DNA of 64,000 nucleotides from Bacteroidales bacterium (GTDB lineage Bacteria; Bacteroidota; Bacteroidia; Bacteroidales; VadinHA17). Below, piece by piece: positions 1-8,841 of the stretch. The DNA lies in contig JALHSP010000101.1 of NCBI GenBank assembly GCA_022865305.1, positions 1 to 64,000 of the forward strand, read 5' to 3'. Within the stretch, counting starts at the first letter, position 1. The number at the start of each line of letters is the position of its first letter. Below the pieces are notes generated by a model. The model saw only the letters and a program-made list of their open reading frames with translations. It was not told the DNA's origin and made no database searches. Both the position numbers and the translations under genes were made by a program.

Positions 1-75
1 CTCGCGCTCCTGTAATGCTTCAATGGCAACTTTTGCCTTAAAGGCTCCTGAATGTTTTTGTCTTTTCGCTTTCAT
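1..75 (-). CDS. IS3-family transposase OrfA, N-terminal fragment (cut by window edge)
   Basis: Read on the minus strand from the ATG at 75, the first 25 codons begin MKAKRQKHSGAFKAKVAIEA. This is the typical opening of the helix-turn-helix OrfA protein of IS3-family insertion sequences (basic residues, then a FKAKVAxEAL motif). OrfA supplies DNA binding and is normally fused to the DDE OrfB by ribosomal frameshifting. The rest of the element would lie left of position 1, so intactness cannot be judged. No other transposase occurs in the window. Family recognition rests on a short stretch but the motif is distinctive. Confidence 0.75.
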   Translation of the reverse strand, partial: MKAKRQKHSGAFKAKVAIEALQERE

Positions 76-409
76 AATTCACTGGTTTAAAGTTATTAAA
101 TTTACACTTAACCAGTGGTCTTAATTCAGGGTAGTATTATAAACTGATATCTGCTAACCATACTTTTTGCAGTTGCTTATACCCCAGACTTTGCATTTGA
201 GAAATTGTATATATTTGTTAATTGGTTAAATATTTCGTTTGCAACTTTTTTTGATTAATAGAAGCAAGTTAAACTTTTTCCATAAAGATGGGGGAAGATT
301 TCTTCTTACTCCCATATCTTGAAAAATTTGTTTAATGCTCTTTCATTGTTAAAAGTTGCATTTATTAGCCTAATTTAGGAAATTAAATTTATAACAAAAT
401 CAGAGAACA
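76..409. other. Intergenic region between IS fragment and GH130 gene
   Basis: This 334-base AT-rich stretch has no convincing gene. It holds an imperfect inverted repeat (CACTGGTTTAA at 80-90, TTAACCAGTG at 108-117), which could belong to the IS end, and a possible promoter at 210-217. Nothing else was recognised. Confidence 0.5.
210..217 (+). promoter_or_regulatory. Possible Bacteroidota -7 box (TATATTTG)
   Basis: TATATTTG matches the consensus TAnnTTTG. A TTTG at 190-193 could be the -33 element, but the 16-base gap is a little shorter than usual. It would give a leader of roughly 190 bases for the GH130 gene. Confidence 0.3.
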
Positions 410-1882
410 ATGCAAGTTACTGTGACCAGAAAGGATACTAAATTTCTACCTGATCCTAGCAGGGTAATCGCCCGGTTCCTTTATACTAGTGATGAAAGAA
501 GCAAGAATATTATTCGTAATGTGTTGGCTATGTCTGATAGTGAGGTAAATATAGCATTAAGCCAGGTGCTGAGAGGTTATTCCAGACGGCATAGGAATAT
601 TTCACTAATATTTGAAACTCATTTTAATAAACTGTCTAATTTATTTGATGAGATGGGAATAAAACCCGGCAAGGTTACCCAATCACGAAAGCTGCTAATT
701 GGTTCATATTTCACAATGGAATATTCCATTGAATCGGCAGCTTTTTTTAATCCGTCCATAGTAGAAGATCCCGATCAATCAGAATTAGGGCCGGATGAGA
801 AAAGAGTGATTCTTAGTTTCAGGGCGACCGGCGAAGGGCATATTTCGTCCATTGTTTTTCGTTCAGGTATTATTGATAAGAAAAATAATCTGGTTACCGA
901 ACCTGTCGGCAAAATGCTGGCAGAAGCAGAACGAATAAAAAGGCATAATTATAATAAAAAATCATTTACAAAGAAGTTGGATGAGATGCATGATTTCAAT
1001 AATAAAATTTCCCCTCTCTTTGTATTGGAAAAACTGGGCGACAATTTTACTTATGGCGAATTGAAAAAGGTCGTGGAAGAAACAAGAAAAAGGCCTCGCC
1101 TTACAGCAAATAAGAAATTAATCATTAATCAGATGATGTGGCTGGCGAAATCTCACTACGATCTCGAATTCTCACTTGATTCGGCAATTTCCGAGAGAGT
1201 TATTTTTCCAACCTCTGAAACGGAAAGAAATGGCATTGAAGATGCGCGTTTTGTAAAATTCACAGATGATAATGGTGAAGTAACTTACTATGCAACCTAT
1301 ACTGCTTATGATGGCATAACCATATTACCAAAGTTACTTGCGACTAAGAATTTCTATCATTTCAAAGCACTGCCCATTCATGGTGAAATTGCCCGGAATA
1401 AAGGAATGGCATTGTTTCCCAGAAAGATCAAAGGTAAATATGCTATGCTGTGCCGGATAGATGGAGTGAATAATTATATAGCCTATTCAGATAGTATAAA
1501 TGTCTGGCGCGAGGCCAAACTAATTCAGAAACCAAAATTTCCCTGGGATATGATACAGGTTGGAAATTGCGGCTCACCTATCGAGACGGAAGAAGGTTGG
1601 TTGATAATTACACACGGAGTAGGCCCCATGAGGGAATACGTATTAGGAGCATCATTATATGAGCTCGAGAATCCTGAAAAAGAAATTGGCAGGCTAAAGA
1701 CACCTCTGATAGCTCCCAACGCTGAAGAGAGGGAAGGTTATGTGCCAAATGTCGTATACTCTTGCGGTTCTATTATCCACAATAGAAGTCTGATTATTCC
1801 TTTTGGCATTTCAGACTATGCATCTTCTTACGCGTCTATTAATTTATTTGAACTCCTGAATGAACTTAAGAACTCAAAATAG
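410..1882 (+). CDS. GH130-like glycoside phosphorylase
   Basis: This protein is likely a cytoplasmic phosphorylase of family GH130, whose characterised members reversibly phosphorolyse beta-mannosides. It is 490 aa with no signal peptide. The five-bladed propeller part lies in the C-terminal half, with the family signature GIEDARF at residues 275-281 and GNCGSPIETEEGW at about 386-397; a roughly 230-residue N-terminal region precedes it. That makes it longer than the classical 300-400 aa mannooligosaccharide phosphorylases, so it probably belongs to a less characterised GH130 branch and its substrate is unknown. It heads a same-strand run of a PIG-L deacetylase, a GT4 transferase and a GH100-like glycosidase, which suggests synthesis or turnover of an intracellular glycan. 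The family call is firm; the reaction is inferred. Confidence 0.82.
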   Translation: MQVTVTRKDTKFLPDPSRVIARFLYTSDERSKNIIRNVLAMSDSEVNIALSQVLRGYSRRHRNISLIFETHFNKLSNLFDEMGIKPGKVTQSRKLLIGSYFTMEYSIESAAFFNPSIVEDPDQSELGPDEKRVILSFRATGEGHISSIVFRSGIIDKKNNLVTEPVGKMLAEAERIKRHNYNKKSFTKKLDEMHDFNNKISPLFVLEKLGDNFTYGELKKVVEETRKRPRLTANKKLIINQMMWLAKSHYDLEFSLDSAISERVIFPTSETERNGIEDARFVKFTDDNGEVTYYATYTAYDGITILPKLLATKNFYHFKALPIHGEIARNKGMALFPRKIKGKYAMLCRIDGVNNYIAYSDSINVWREAKLIQKPKFPWDMIQVGNCGSPIETEEGWLIITHGVGPMREYVLGASLYELENPEKEIGRLKTPLIAPNAEEREGYVPNVVYSCGSIIHNRSLIIPFGISDYASSYASINLFELLNELKNSK

Positions 1883-1981
1883 CAGCGCTATTAGCAATCA
1901 GTGCAACAAGTACTGCAATTTCAACCTCCACTTCTTTACGGGTATGCGTTTAAAATCTTTTCTTTTCAGAAGACAGGGGGA

Positions 1982-2620
1982 ATGAGTAGTAAAAGGCCAA
2001 AAGCAGTTGCCGTTATTGTAGCTCACCCAGACGATGAAATTTTATGGGTGGGCGGAACTATACTAAGCCATCCATCATGGAAGTGGTTTGTCGTTTGTCT
2101 TTGCAGGGGAAGTGATAACGATCGTGCCCCCAGGTTCTTAAAGACATTGCAAATTCTGGGATCGGAGGGAATAATAGGCGATTTGGACGACGGACCGGAA
2201 CAAAAGCCGCTGGATGAGAATGAGCTGGAGAATACAATATTGCAGCTTTTACCTTCCATGCATTTCAACCTGATTATTTCCCATAATCCTTGCGGTGAAT
2301 ATACAAGACATGTCAGACATGAGGAGATAAGTAAAGCAGTTATTAAACTTTGGCATACAGGTAAGATATCTGCAAATGAACTTTGGACTTTTGCTTATGA
2401 AGATGGTGATAAGAAATATTTTCCAAGACCAATAGAAAACGCTACTTTTTACCATGTTCTTACTAAACGAATATGGCTGAAAAAATATAGAATAATTACA
2501 GAAATTTATGGATTTGAAAAAAATAGTTTTGAAGCAGAAACAACACCGCGGGCAGAAGCATTCTGGCAGTTTACAAATTCTTATGATGCTAATAATTGGC
2601 TAAATCAATTTGGAAATTAA
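1982..2620 (+). CDS. PIG-L/LmbE-family deacetylase
   Basis: This is a zinc-dependent N-deacetylase fold of 212 aa. The metal motif HPDDE is at residues 15-19, and a second His pair (H110, H113 in RHVRHEE) matches the usual third ligand region. Known family members deacetylate N-acetylglucosaminyl groups (PIG-L, MshB, BshB) or other acetylated sugars. The reading frame is open back to a GTG at 1901, but the ATG at 1982 is preferred: it follows a purine-rich AGGGGGA and places the HPDDE motif near the N-terminus as is normal. It sits 99 bases after the GH130 gene and before a GT4 gene, so an amino-sugar-containing product of the cluster is possible. The specific substrate is unknown. Confidence 0.8.
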   Translation: MSSKRPKAVAVIVAHPDDEILWVGGTILSHPSWKWFVVCLCRGSDNDRAPRFLKTLQILGSEGIIGDLDDGPEQKPLDENELENTILQLLPSMHFNLIISHNPCGEYTRHVRHEEISKAVIKLWHTGKISANELWTFAYEDGDKKYFPRPIENATFYHVLTKRIWLKKYRIITEIYGFEKNSFEAETTPRAEAFWQFTNSYDANNWLNQFGN

Positions 2621-2713
2621 CTTATTTTAAAATATGAAAATTATAAATCAATTAATAATTCTTCCTTCTCATTTTCAAATTAACACATTTTCAAATTTTA
2701 AAATTATTTTAAC

Positions 2714-3856
2714 ATGAAAGTATTATTATTATATGACTACCCTGCTTCCCCGGGGGGTCTTGCCACCCAGGGAGATTTGTTATATAAGGGACTTCTTGGA
2801 ATGGGAATTGATGCCCATGCGGTTAATTTCGAATCACCTCAGGAGAAGGAATGGTACTATCGCTGGTTTGAGCCGGATATAGTTGTTGGTGTCGGCTATT
2901 GGGGGCATACACCACATCTGATCCTCCATCCGCAACGATATGGAGTTCAACCTGTACCCTGGCTGGTTGCTGACGGTTTCATTGCAAACTATCGGGAAGT
3001 ACTTAATGCACTTCCATTAATCCTGGTGACATCAAATTGGGTAAAGGAAATGTATGTACGCGATGGGATAGATGGCGATAATATTGAAGTGTTACCGGTT
3101 GGCTGTGATACAGATGCTTTTGCCCCCTGTAAGAAAGACGATCCGAAAATTTTAACTGTACGCGAATCGCTGGGTATTTCGCCTGATCAATTAATGATCC
3201 TGACCGTGGGTGGCGATGCTGCATCAAAAGGTGCACAGGAGGTAATGCAGGCCCTTGCTATAATTGATACTAAAGCGCCCGATTGGAAATACGTTTGTAA
3301 AGTATGGCCCCAACCCCGGACCAAACGTCAGAATCTGATTGATCTCGAATTTGCGACACACTTAGGCATCGAAAAAAATGTTACCTATGCAACAAATATC
3401 ATTTCACGTAATTTCATGCCTTACCTGATTGGTGCTTGTGATATATATGCGGCACCTTCACGGCTTGAAGGCTTTGGAATGCCGCAAGTGGAAGCAGGAG
3501 CTTGTGGAAAACCTGTAATAGGTATTAATGCCATGGGAATGCTTGATACACTCGTACATGGCAAGACCGCATTTCTTGCAAATGTAGCAGAGAAAATTAT
3601 CGTGAAGGAAGTGATTCTTGGTGACGAATCCGGCTTTGAAAACAAACACAGGGTCGTATTTGATGATCCACGGACAGTGGACTACCGTGCAAGTGTTCAT
3701 GATATAGCCAATTATTTGATGGATCTTATGACTGATGCAGCATTACGCGAAAAAATGGGCAAAGCTGCAAGAAAACGTATAGTTAAGTATTTCGATTATC
3801 GTGTTGTCGCAAAGCGGTTTGTACAAATTATAAACGATAAAATGGGAATTATATAA
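2714..3856 (+). CDS. GT4-type glycosyltransferase
   Basis: This is a GT-B fold retaining glycosyltransferase of 380 aa, presumably cytoplasmic. The N-terminal domain opens with a Rossmann strand MKVLLLYDYP followed by a glycine-rich loop (PGGLATQG). The C-terminal donor-binding domain carries the EX7E-type motif in LEGFGMPQVEAGA at residues 251-263. It lies 93 bases after the deacetylase and 12 bases before the GH100-like gene, so it is probably co-transcribed with the latter. Donor and acceptor cannot be told from sequence. A second GT4 enzyme of the cluster lies convergently at 5116-7350. Confidence 0.85.
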   Translation: MKVLLLYDYPASPGGLATQGDLLYKGLLGMGIDAHAVNFESPQEKEWYYRWFEPDIVVGVGYWGHTPHLILHPQRYGVQPVPWLVADGFIANYREVLNALPLILVTSNWVKEMYVRDGIDGDNIEVLPVGCDTDAFAPCKKDDPKILTVRESLGISPDQLMILTVGGDAASKGAQEVMQALAIIDTKAPDWKYVCKVWPQPRTKRQNLIDLEFATHLGIEKNVTYATNIISRNFMPYLIGACDIYAAPSRLEGFGMPQVEAGACGKPVIGINAMGMLDTLVHGKTAFLANVAEKIIVKEVILGDESGFENKHRVVFDDPRTVDYRASVHDIANYLMDLMTDAALREKMGKAARKRIVKYFDYRVVAKRFVQIINDKMGII

Positions 3857-3868
3857 ATTATCAAATCT

Positions 3869-5047
3869 ATGCAATCTGTAATCTGGCAGGAAGTAAAAGA
3901 GGCAAAAAAGGCAGCTATTGAAGTACTGCTTCATAATGCTCATGGGTCGTATCATGGACTCCCGCGTACAGCAGGATGGGGATACCCGGAACCCTATACA
4001 AGAGATTTGATGTTTTCCATATTTGGAATTGGTGTTTCTGAGAATCAGAAGTTAATAAAGAGTATAAGGAAGGTTCTGGAAACTCTGTCAGCAAATCAGA
4101 CCGACCATGGTCATATCCCCTCGCTGGTGCATGACAAAGAAGACCGTGGATCAAGTGATACAACTCCTTTATTTTTGCTATGTGTCGGCATATTCAGAAA
4201 AGTAACAGGGGAACATGATTTTCTTCAGGATGCTGTACATAAAGCCCTGACATGGATGGAGTATCAAAGCCCTTCAGACCGGTACCTGGTTGCTCAACAG
4301 CCGACAAGCGATTGGCGCGATGAACAATGGGTGATTGGTTATGGCCTGTATGTCAATACGATTGTATATAGTTACCTCCGGCTCCTGGGGCAACATGGAA
4401 GAGCAGATATGATGCGCAAAGAAATGAGGAAGTTCACGATCACAGGAGGGGTACAGCCCCGTCATGTCCGCGAAGGTCTCGCTATAAAAAATAAACCATA
4501 CTATGCTTTATGGTCATATAAAATTCATAACAGCAATCGGTTCGACCTGCTGGGTAACAGTCTTGCCATTCTTTCCGGAATTGCATCTCCCTCAAGGGCA
4601 GATGAAATGATTTCCTGGATCGAAGATGAATGTGCTGACATGGTAATAAGGGGCGAACTTGCTGTTGATATGCCCCCAAATTTTTTCCCCTTTATTAAAC
4701 CTGAAGATACTGACTGGCTTCCACGTTATGAAGTATATAACAAACCTGGCGATTACCATAATGGAGGTATATGGCCTTTTGTTTGCGGGTTTTATGTGGC
4801 AGCCCTGGTCGCTGCTAAGAGGTATAAGCTTGCCGGTGAAAAGCTTATTGCACTTACCCATATTATAAAAAACTCAAATTCCGGAAATATTGAATTTGGA
4901 TTTAATGAATGGCTAAAAGCCCAGAACGGCAAAGCCATGGGGCAGGACTGGCAGACCTGGAGCGCCGCGCTTTATCTGTTCGCTGTAAAATGTGTTGAAG
5001 AAAAAAGAACTCCCTTTTTTGATATGATACGAAATCAGCCAGCTTAA
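3869..5047 (+). CDS. (alpha/alpha)6 glycosidase, GH100 invertase / debranching-enzyme-like
   Basis: This 392-aa protein has no signal peptide. It shows motifs shared with neutral/alkaline invertases (GH100) and amylo-alpha-1,6-glucosidases: RDLMF at 45-49, SDWRDEQW at 147-154, the GDYHNGGIWPF motif in the C-terminal third, and a closing GQDWQTWSAALYL. Such enzymes hydrolyse sucrose or alpha-glucosidic linkages. At 392 aa it is shorter than plant GH100 (about 450-500 aa) but keeps the catalytic-region motifs. It lies 12 bases after a GT4 gene, so a glycosyl transferase and a hydrolase are made together. That could fit turnover of a sucrose-like or mannosyl-containing disaccharide; the substrate is inference only. 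Confidence 0.72.
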   Translation: MQSVIWQEVKEAKKAAIEVLLHNAHGSYHGLPRTAGWGYPEPYTRDLMFSIFGIGVSENQKLIKSIRKVLETLSANQTDHGHIPSLVHDKEDRGSSDTTPLFLLCVGIFRKVTGEHDFLQDAVHKALTWMEYQSPSDRYLVAQQPTSDWRDEQWVIGYGLYVNTIVYSYLRLLGQHGRADMMRKEMRKFTITGGVQPRHVREGLAIKNKPYYALWSYKIHNSNRFDLLGNSLAILSGIASPSRADEMISWIEDECADMVIRGELAVDMPPNFFPFIKPEDTDWLPRYEVYNKPGDYHNGGIWPFVCGFYVAALVAAKRYKLAGEKLIALTHIIKNSNSGNIEFGFNEWLKAQNGKAMGQDWQTWSAALYLFAVKCVEEKRTPFFDMIRNQPA

Positions 5048-5115
5048 TCGAAACTATCCTAAAAGGTACAATTGCAGGTACTGCTTCTGGTTGTGTTCCG
5101 ATGCTGCACCTGGCA

Positions 5116-7350
5116 CTAATCGATTTTTTCAAATTCTTCAAATGCCAGAAGAACTGTTAAGTGAGAGATCAAATAGGCCAGCGAACTTTCGGCTCCCTGG
5201 TTACGGTTTACACCATAACTTTCAAAACCATCGCAGCAACCTTTAGTTTCAAAATCAAACAAGTTCATCCTGAGATCATTTTCTCCCAGAAACCACATAA
5301 AGCAGGAGAATAATTTAGTGAGATATTCTTTATCTTTTGTTAAATGAAAAGCCTGATGATACATTAATACCATAGCAAGGGCATCCACCGGCTGCTGGGC
5401 AAACATGGAACGTTCACCTCCTTTTTTATACCATTTTTCATTACCAATTGCTGAAAAATAACCATCCTTAAGCGTAATTTCTGTCAGGAAGTTCATGGTT
5501 TCCAAAGCGATTTCTGTTATTTTACTGTCTTTAATTCTCTCTGCCGAATGTAAAAGGGCAAAAGGTAACATGCCATTATCGTAAGCTAAAAAGGGTTCAA
5601 ACCATTTCCAGTCAGCAGTGCAGTTTTCTTCATAATGTTTGATTAATTTATATGAAAGACTTCTTAATCTTTCCAAAATTGAATCATCTGACGGATTACT
5701 CATGAGGTAATAACTAATGCCTACTATCGTATTGGCAATACCTCTGACAGACTGCAGTTTCTCAAAATTGGGTGATGCATTAAAAAATACAGACTTGCCA
5801 GTTTGGTAATAGGCATCATTGGGAGCATTGTCAAGCAGGTATCCGAGCGCCCAGATAGTTCTTCCAAAAGAATCTTCTGAACCCACTTCATCGAGAAAGT
5901 TACGGCTGAAACTGAGAAAATTCCTGAATGTCCCATCTTTGTTTTGCATATAATTGATATAGCTTAAATAGATGGGAGATAAATCAAGGGCAAGGGTATT
6001 CTTTTTTTGCCTGTATGCCATCAGTACCATAAGTAAAGCCCGTGCATTATCATCCAGACAATATCCTTCTTTTAAATTTGGAATACCAAAATTTGCATGT
6101 TGGATGATACCGGTATCGTCCGTTAACCGTTTAATATGAGCAAGTGAAAATGGAGGCAGGATAAGCGGATCAATAATAATTTCTTTTTTTATAAGTACTT
6201 TTGGTTTTCCCTCCAGAATTTTTTTTGCAACTTCAATATATTTTTCTCCTGTCCTGGGCCATGTTATTTTTTTGCCATATTCATATGCTTTTTCCCGAAG
6301 ATTTTTCAACTCATCCGGGTTATCCAGCAATTCAATTAGAATAGTTGAAAGACCATTTGAATCATTAAAGTCAAAGAGCTTTCCTCTTCCATCCGCCAAT
6401 AGCTCTGCGGCATGCCAGTAAGGTGTTGAGACGACCGCTGCCCCTACGCCTATTGCATAGGAAAGTGTACCACTTGTAATCTGGGCTTCGTTGGTGTAGG
6501 GTGTAATGTAAATATCGGCTGCAGATAGATATTTAAACAATTCTTTTTGATTAATATACTCGTTCAGGAAAAAAACATAATTTTTCAGGTTAAGACTTTT
6601 GACTAAATGCTGAAGATAATTCCGGTATTCTTCGCCGGAATACCGAAGAACATTCGGATGTGTTTTCCCTAAAATCATATACAAAATATCCGGATACTTT
6701 TCAACAACTTTTGGTAAAGCTTTTATTACTGTTTCAATCCCTTTATTCCGGCCAATAAAACCAAAAGTAAGTAGGACCTTTTTGTTTTCGAGATTGAACT
6801 CCTCTTTAGATTGGATCTTGTTAATCTGAATATTCGGAACACCGTGATCAACAAATACAATTTTCTCTCTTTCTACTTTATAAATGGTTGTGAGAAACTC
6901 AATCGCTTTATGGCTCATTACTATTATTTTATTTGCCATTCTGCATATTTCCACCAATATTGCCTTTTGGTTGTATGAGGGAGATTTGATAATTGTATGA
7001 ATGGTCACAATCAGGGGAATTTCAAGCCGGTGAAGCAAAGGAAGGATATATACACCATCCTGTCCGCCAAATATTCCAAATTCATGTTCAAGTATGCATA
7101 GATCAGCGCCGCTGAGATTAATAAATTTTACTGCCGATAAATAATCGCGCTGATGTTCCTGCCTTATGGTTAGTTTTACTTCTTCAGGATAATCATAAGT
7201 TTGGTCATGATCGTTCATGGCTATAATGAAACCATCAATTGAATCCTTATTTATTCCATTGTTTTTTGCCATGGATCTGTAAAGGTTCATGGTGAAAGTA
7301 CCAATACCGCATTCCCTGGGGGGATAAGTTCCAATATATGCGAGTTTCAT
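5116..7350 (-). CDS. GT4 glycosyltransferase fused to an (alpha/alpha) toroid domain
   Basis: This is a two-domain protein of 744 aa. Residues 1 to about 380 are a GT-B glycosyltransferase of the GT4 type, opening MKLAYIGTYPPRECGIGTF with the later donor-site region around ITSGTLSYAIGVGAAVV. Residues from about 395 to the end form a helical repeat domain resembling (alpha/alpha)6 glycosidase or epimerase toroids, with EGYCLDDNARALL, DSFGRTIWALGYL, SMFAQQPVDALAMV and NQGAESSLAYL in successive hairpins. No signal peptide is seen. The gene runs convergently to the GH100-like gene, 68 bases apart. The fusion couples a transferase with a putative sugar-acting domain; whether the toroid is catalytic is not known. 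Confidence 0.8.
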   Translation of the reverse strand: MKLAYIGTYPPRECGIGTFTMNLYRSMAKNNGINKDSIDGFIIAMNDHDQTYDYPEEVKLTIRQEHQRDYLSAVKFINLSGADLCILEHEFGIFGGQDGVYILPLLHRLEIPLIVTIHTIIKSPSYNQKAILVEICRMANKIIVMSHKAIEFLTTIYKVEREKIVFVDHGVPNIQINKIQSKEEFNLENKKVLLTFGFIGRNKGIETVIKALPKVVEKYPDILYMILGKTHPNVLRYSGEEYRNYLQHLVKSLNLKNYVFFLNEYINQKELFKYLSAADIYITPYTNEAQITSGTLSYAIGVGAAVVSTPYWHAAELLADGRGKLFDFNDSNGLSTILIELLDNPDELKNLREKAYEYGKKITWPRTGEKYIEVAKKILEGKPKVLIKKEIIIDPLILPPFSLAHIKRLTDDTGIIQHANFGIPNLKEGYCLDDNARALLMVLMAYRQKKNTLALDLSPIYLSYINYMQNKDGTFRNFLSFSRNFLDEVGSEDSFGRTIWALGYLLDNAPNDAYYQTGKSVFFNASPNFEKLQSVRGIANTIVGISYYLMSNPSDDSILERLRSLSYKLIKHYEENCTADWKWFEPFLAYDNGMLPFALLHSAERIKDSKITEIALETMNFLTEITLKDGYFSAIGNEKWYKKGGERSMFAQQPVDALAMVLMYHQAFHLTKDKEYLTKLFSCFMWFLGENDLRMNLFDFETKGCCDGFESYGVNRNQGAESSLAYLISHLTVLLAFEEFEKID

Positions 7351-7552
7351 AATTGATGGCTTTTGTTTTAGACGAACCAGAATATGATTATTGAGGTTTA
7401 AAGGTAGTCAAAATCGTAATCTTATTGCCTCCTGTCAGGTAGAAAAATTGAATGTAACCCACTACAATAATGTTAATCATATGCCCAAAGTTACCAATAA
7501 CGTGGATCCCTGATTATATTGGCTTCCAAGGTGATTGGTGGAGTTCTAATTG

Positions 7553-7626
7553 TCGGCCCGGAGGGAATCGAACCCTCGACCCCATGATTAAGAGTCACGT
7601 GCTCTGCCTAGCTGAGCTACGGGCCG
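7553..7626 (-). tRNA. tRNA-Lys (CTT anticodon)
   Basis: On the minus strand this 74-base sequence folds as a cloverleaf. The acceptor stem pairs CGGCCCG with CGGGCCG followed by discriminator A. The D arm is GCTCAGCTAGGCAGAGC, the anticodon loop is CTCTTAA giving CTT, and the T arm is GAGGGTTCGATTCCCTC. The CCA end is not encoded in full. The flanking -7 box lies at 7643-7650. Confidence 0.95.
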
Positions 7627-7642
7627 GTAATTGTCTGGTGGG

Positions 7643-7650
7643 CAAAATTA
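7643..7650 (-). promoter_or_regulatory. Candidate -7 box of the tRNA-Lys gene (TAATTTTG)
   Basis: On the minus strand TAATTTTG matches TAnnTTTG and lies 17 bases upstream of the tRNA 5' end. A T-rich run sits roughly where a -33 element would be, but there is no clear TTTG. Confidence 0.45.
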
Positions 7651-7815
7651 GTAATTAATACGGGAAAAAGTAATGTGAGAATAGATCTTATTTTACATTC
7701 ACTTTATAAATAATGCTAATGTAGCTTCTATAAAAATATTTGTTAATAAATTGCAAAAGCATTATGTACTGCTATAAATAAAAATGGCATAAGCCAATGA
7801 TTATATTTAAATATT

Positions 7816-8838
7816 ATGAAATCCATTAATCCTTTTATCTTACTAAGTTTAATCCTTGGTTTTTCATTAAAACTTGCGGTCGCCCAGGATGTCTTCAGGA
7901 TGACAGTCGCACAGGATGGCAGTGGAGATTATACCACTGTTCAGCAGGCAATAGATGCATCCAAATCATTTCCTGACCAGCGTGTTACGATTTTTGTGAA
8001 GAATGGGATCTATAAGGAAAAGATTGTTGTTCCTGCTTGCAACACACGCCTTTCAATTATTGGTGAAAGTGCTGAGAAAACAATCATTACCTGGGGTGAT
8101 TATTTCAACAAGATAAACCGCGGAAGGAACAGTACATTTTATACCTATACATTTCTGGTTGACGCTGACGAGTTTTATGCTGAGAACCTGACAATTGAAA
8201 ACAGCGCCGGACAGGTTGGTCAGGCTGTGGCCCTTCATGTTGACGGGGACAGATGCGTCTTTAGAAACTGCCGTATTCTGGGGAATCAGGATACATTATA
8301 CACAGATGGCTTAAATTGCCGGCAATATTTTGATAGCTGTTATATAGAGGGGACCACTGATTTCATTTTTGGTGCTGCTACGGTTTTATTTACCAATTGC
8401 ACAATTCACAGTAAAAGAGATTCGTATATAACAGCTGCAAGCACTACGCCTGGCAAGACCTACGGTTATGTTTTTCTTGATTGCCGGCTAACAGCGGCAG
8501 AGGAAGCAAGAAAGGTTTATCTTGGCCGTCCATGGAGAGATTATGCCAGAGTCGTATTCATCAGGTGTGAATTAGGGGCACATATTCAACCAGCAGGATG
8601 GTCGAACTGGCAGGGGACTGCCCGTGACAAGACAGCTTATTTTGCTGAATATGGAAATACGGGTCCCGGTGCTGATACTTCACAGAGAGTAAGATGGAGT
8701 CACCAGTTGACAAAAGAGGAAGCAGCGAAATATAATGTAACGAATATCCTTTCGCCGGTGCTTCCTGTTGAAAGACCTGTGGAACAGTGGATTAAAGGGG
8801 GTGAGGGAGAGGGAGACCTCAAGACCGCAATACAATAA
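7816..8838 (+). CDS. Pectin methylesterase (CE8)
   Basis: This exported enzyme removes methyl esters from homogalacturonan. Residues 1-24 are a signal peptide ending near AVAQ. The CE8 right-handed beta-helix follows with all main motifs: GQAVAL at 135-140, GNQDTLY at 156-162 (acid/base D159), TDFIFG at 181-186 (nucleophile D182) and LGRPW at 236-240 (R238). The 340-aa length is normal for a single-domain bacterial enzyme. It stands alone on the plus strand with a convergent SDR gene 3 bases after its stop, so the two transcripts must overlap. Function fits the pectin and arabinan theme of the region at 20-51 kb. No pectate lyase or GH28 is nearby. Confidence 0.93.
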   Translation: MKSINPFILLSLILGFSLKLAVAQDVFRMTVAQDGSGDYTTVQQAIDASKSFPDQRVTIFVKNGIYKEKIVVPACNTRLSIIGESAEKTIITWGDYFNKINRGRNSTFYTYTFLVDADEFYAENLTIENSAGQVGQAVALHVDGDRCVFRNCRILGNQDTLYTDGLNCRQYFDSCYIEGTTDFIFGAATVLFTNCTIHSKRDSYITAASTTPGKTYGYVFLDCRLTAAEEARKVYLGRPWRDYARVVFIRCELGAHIQPAGWSNWQGTARDKTAYFAEYGNTGPGADTSQRVRWSHQLTKEEAAKYNVTNILSPVLPVERPVEQWIKGGEGEGDLKTAIQ

Positions 8839-8841
8839 ACG

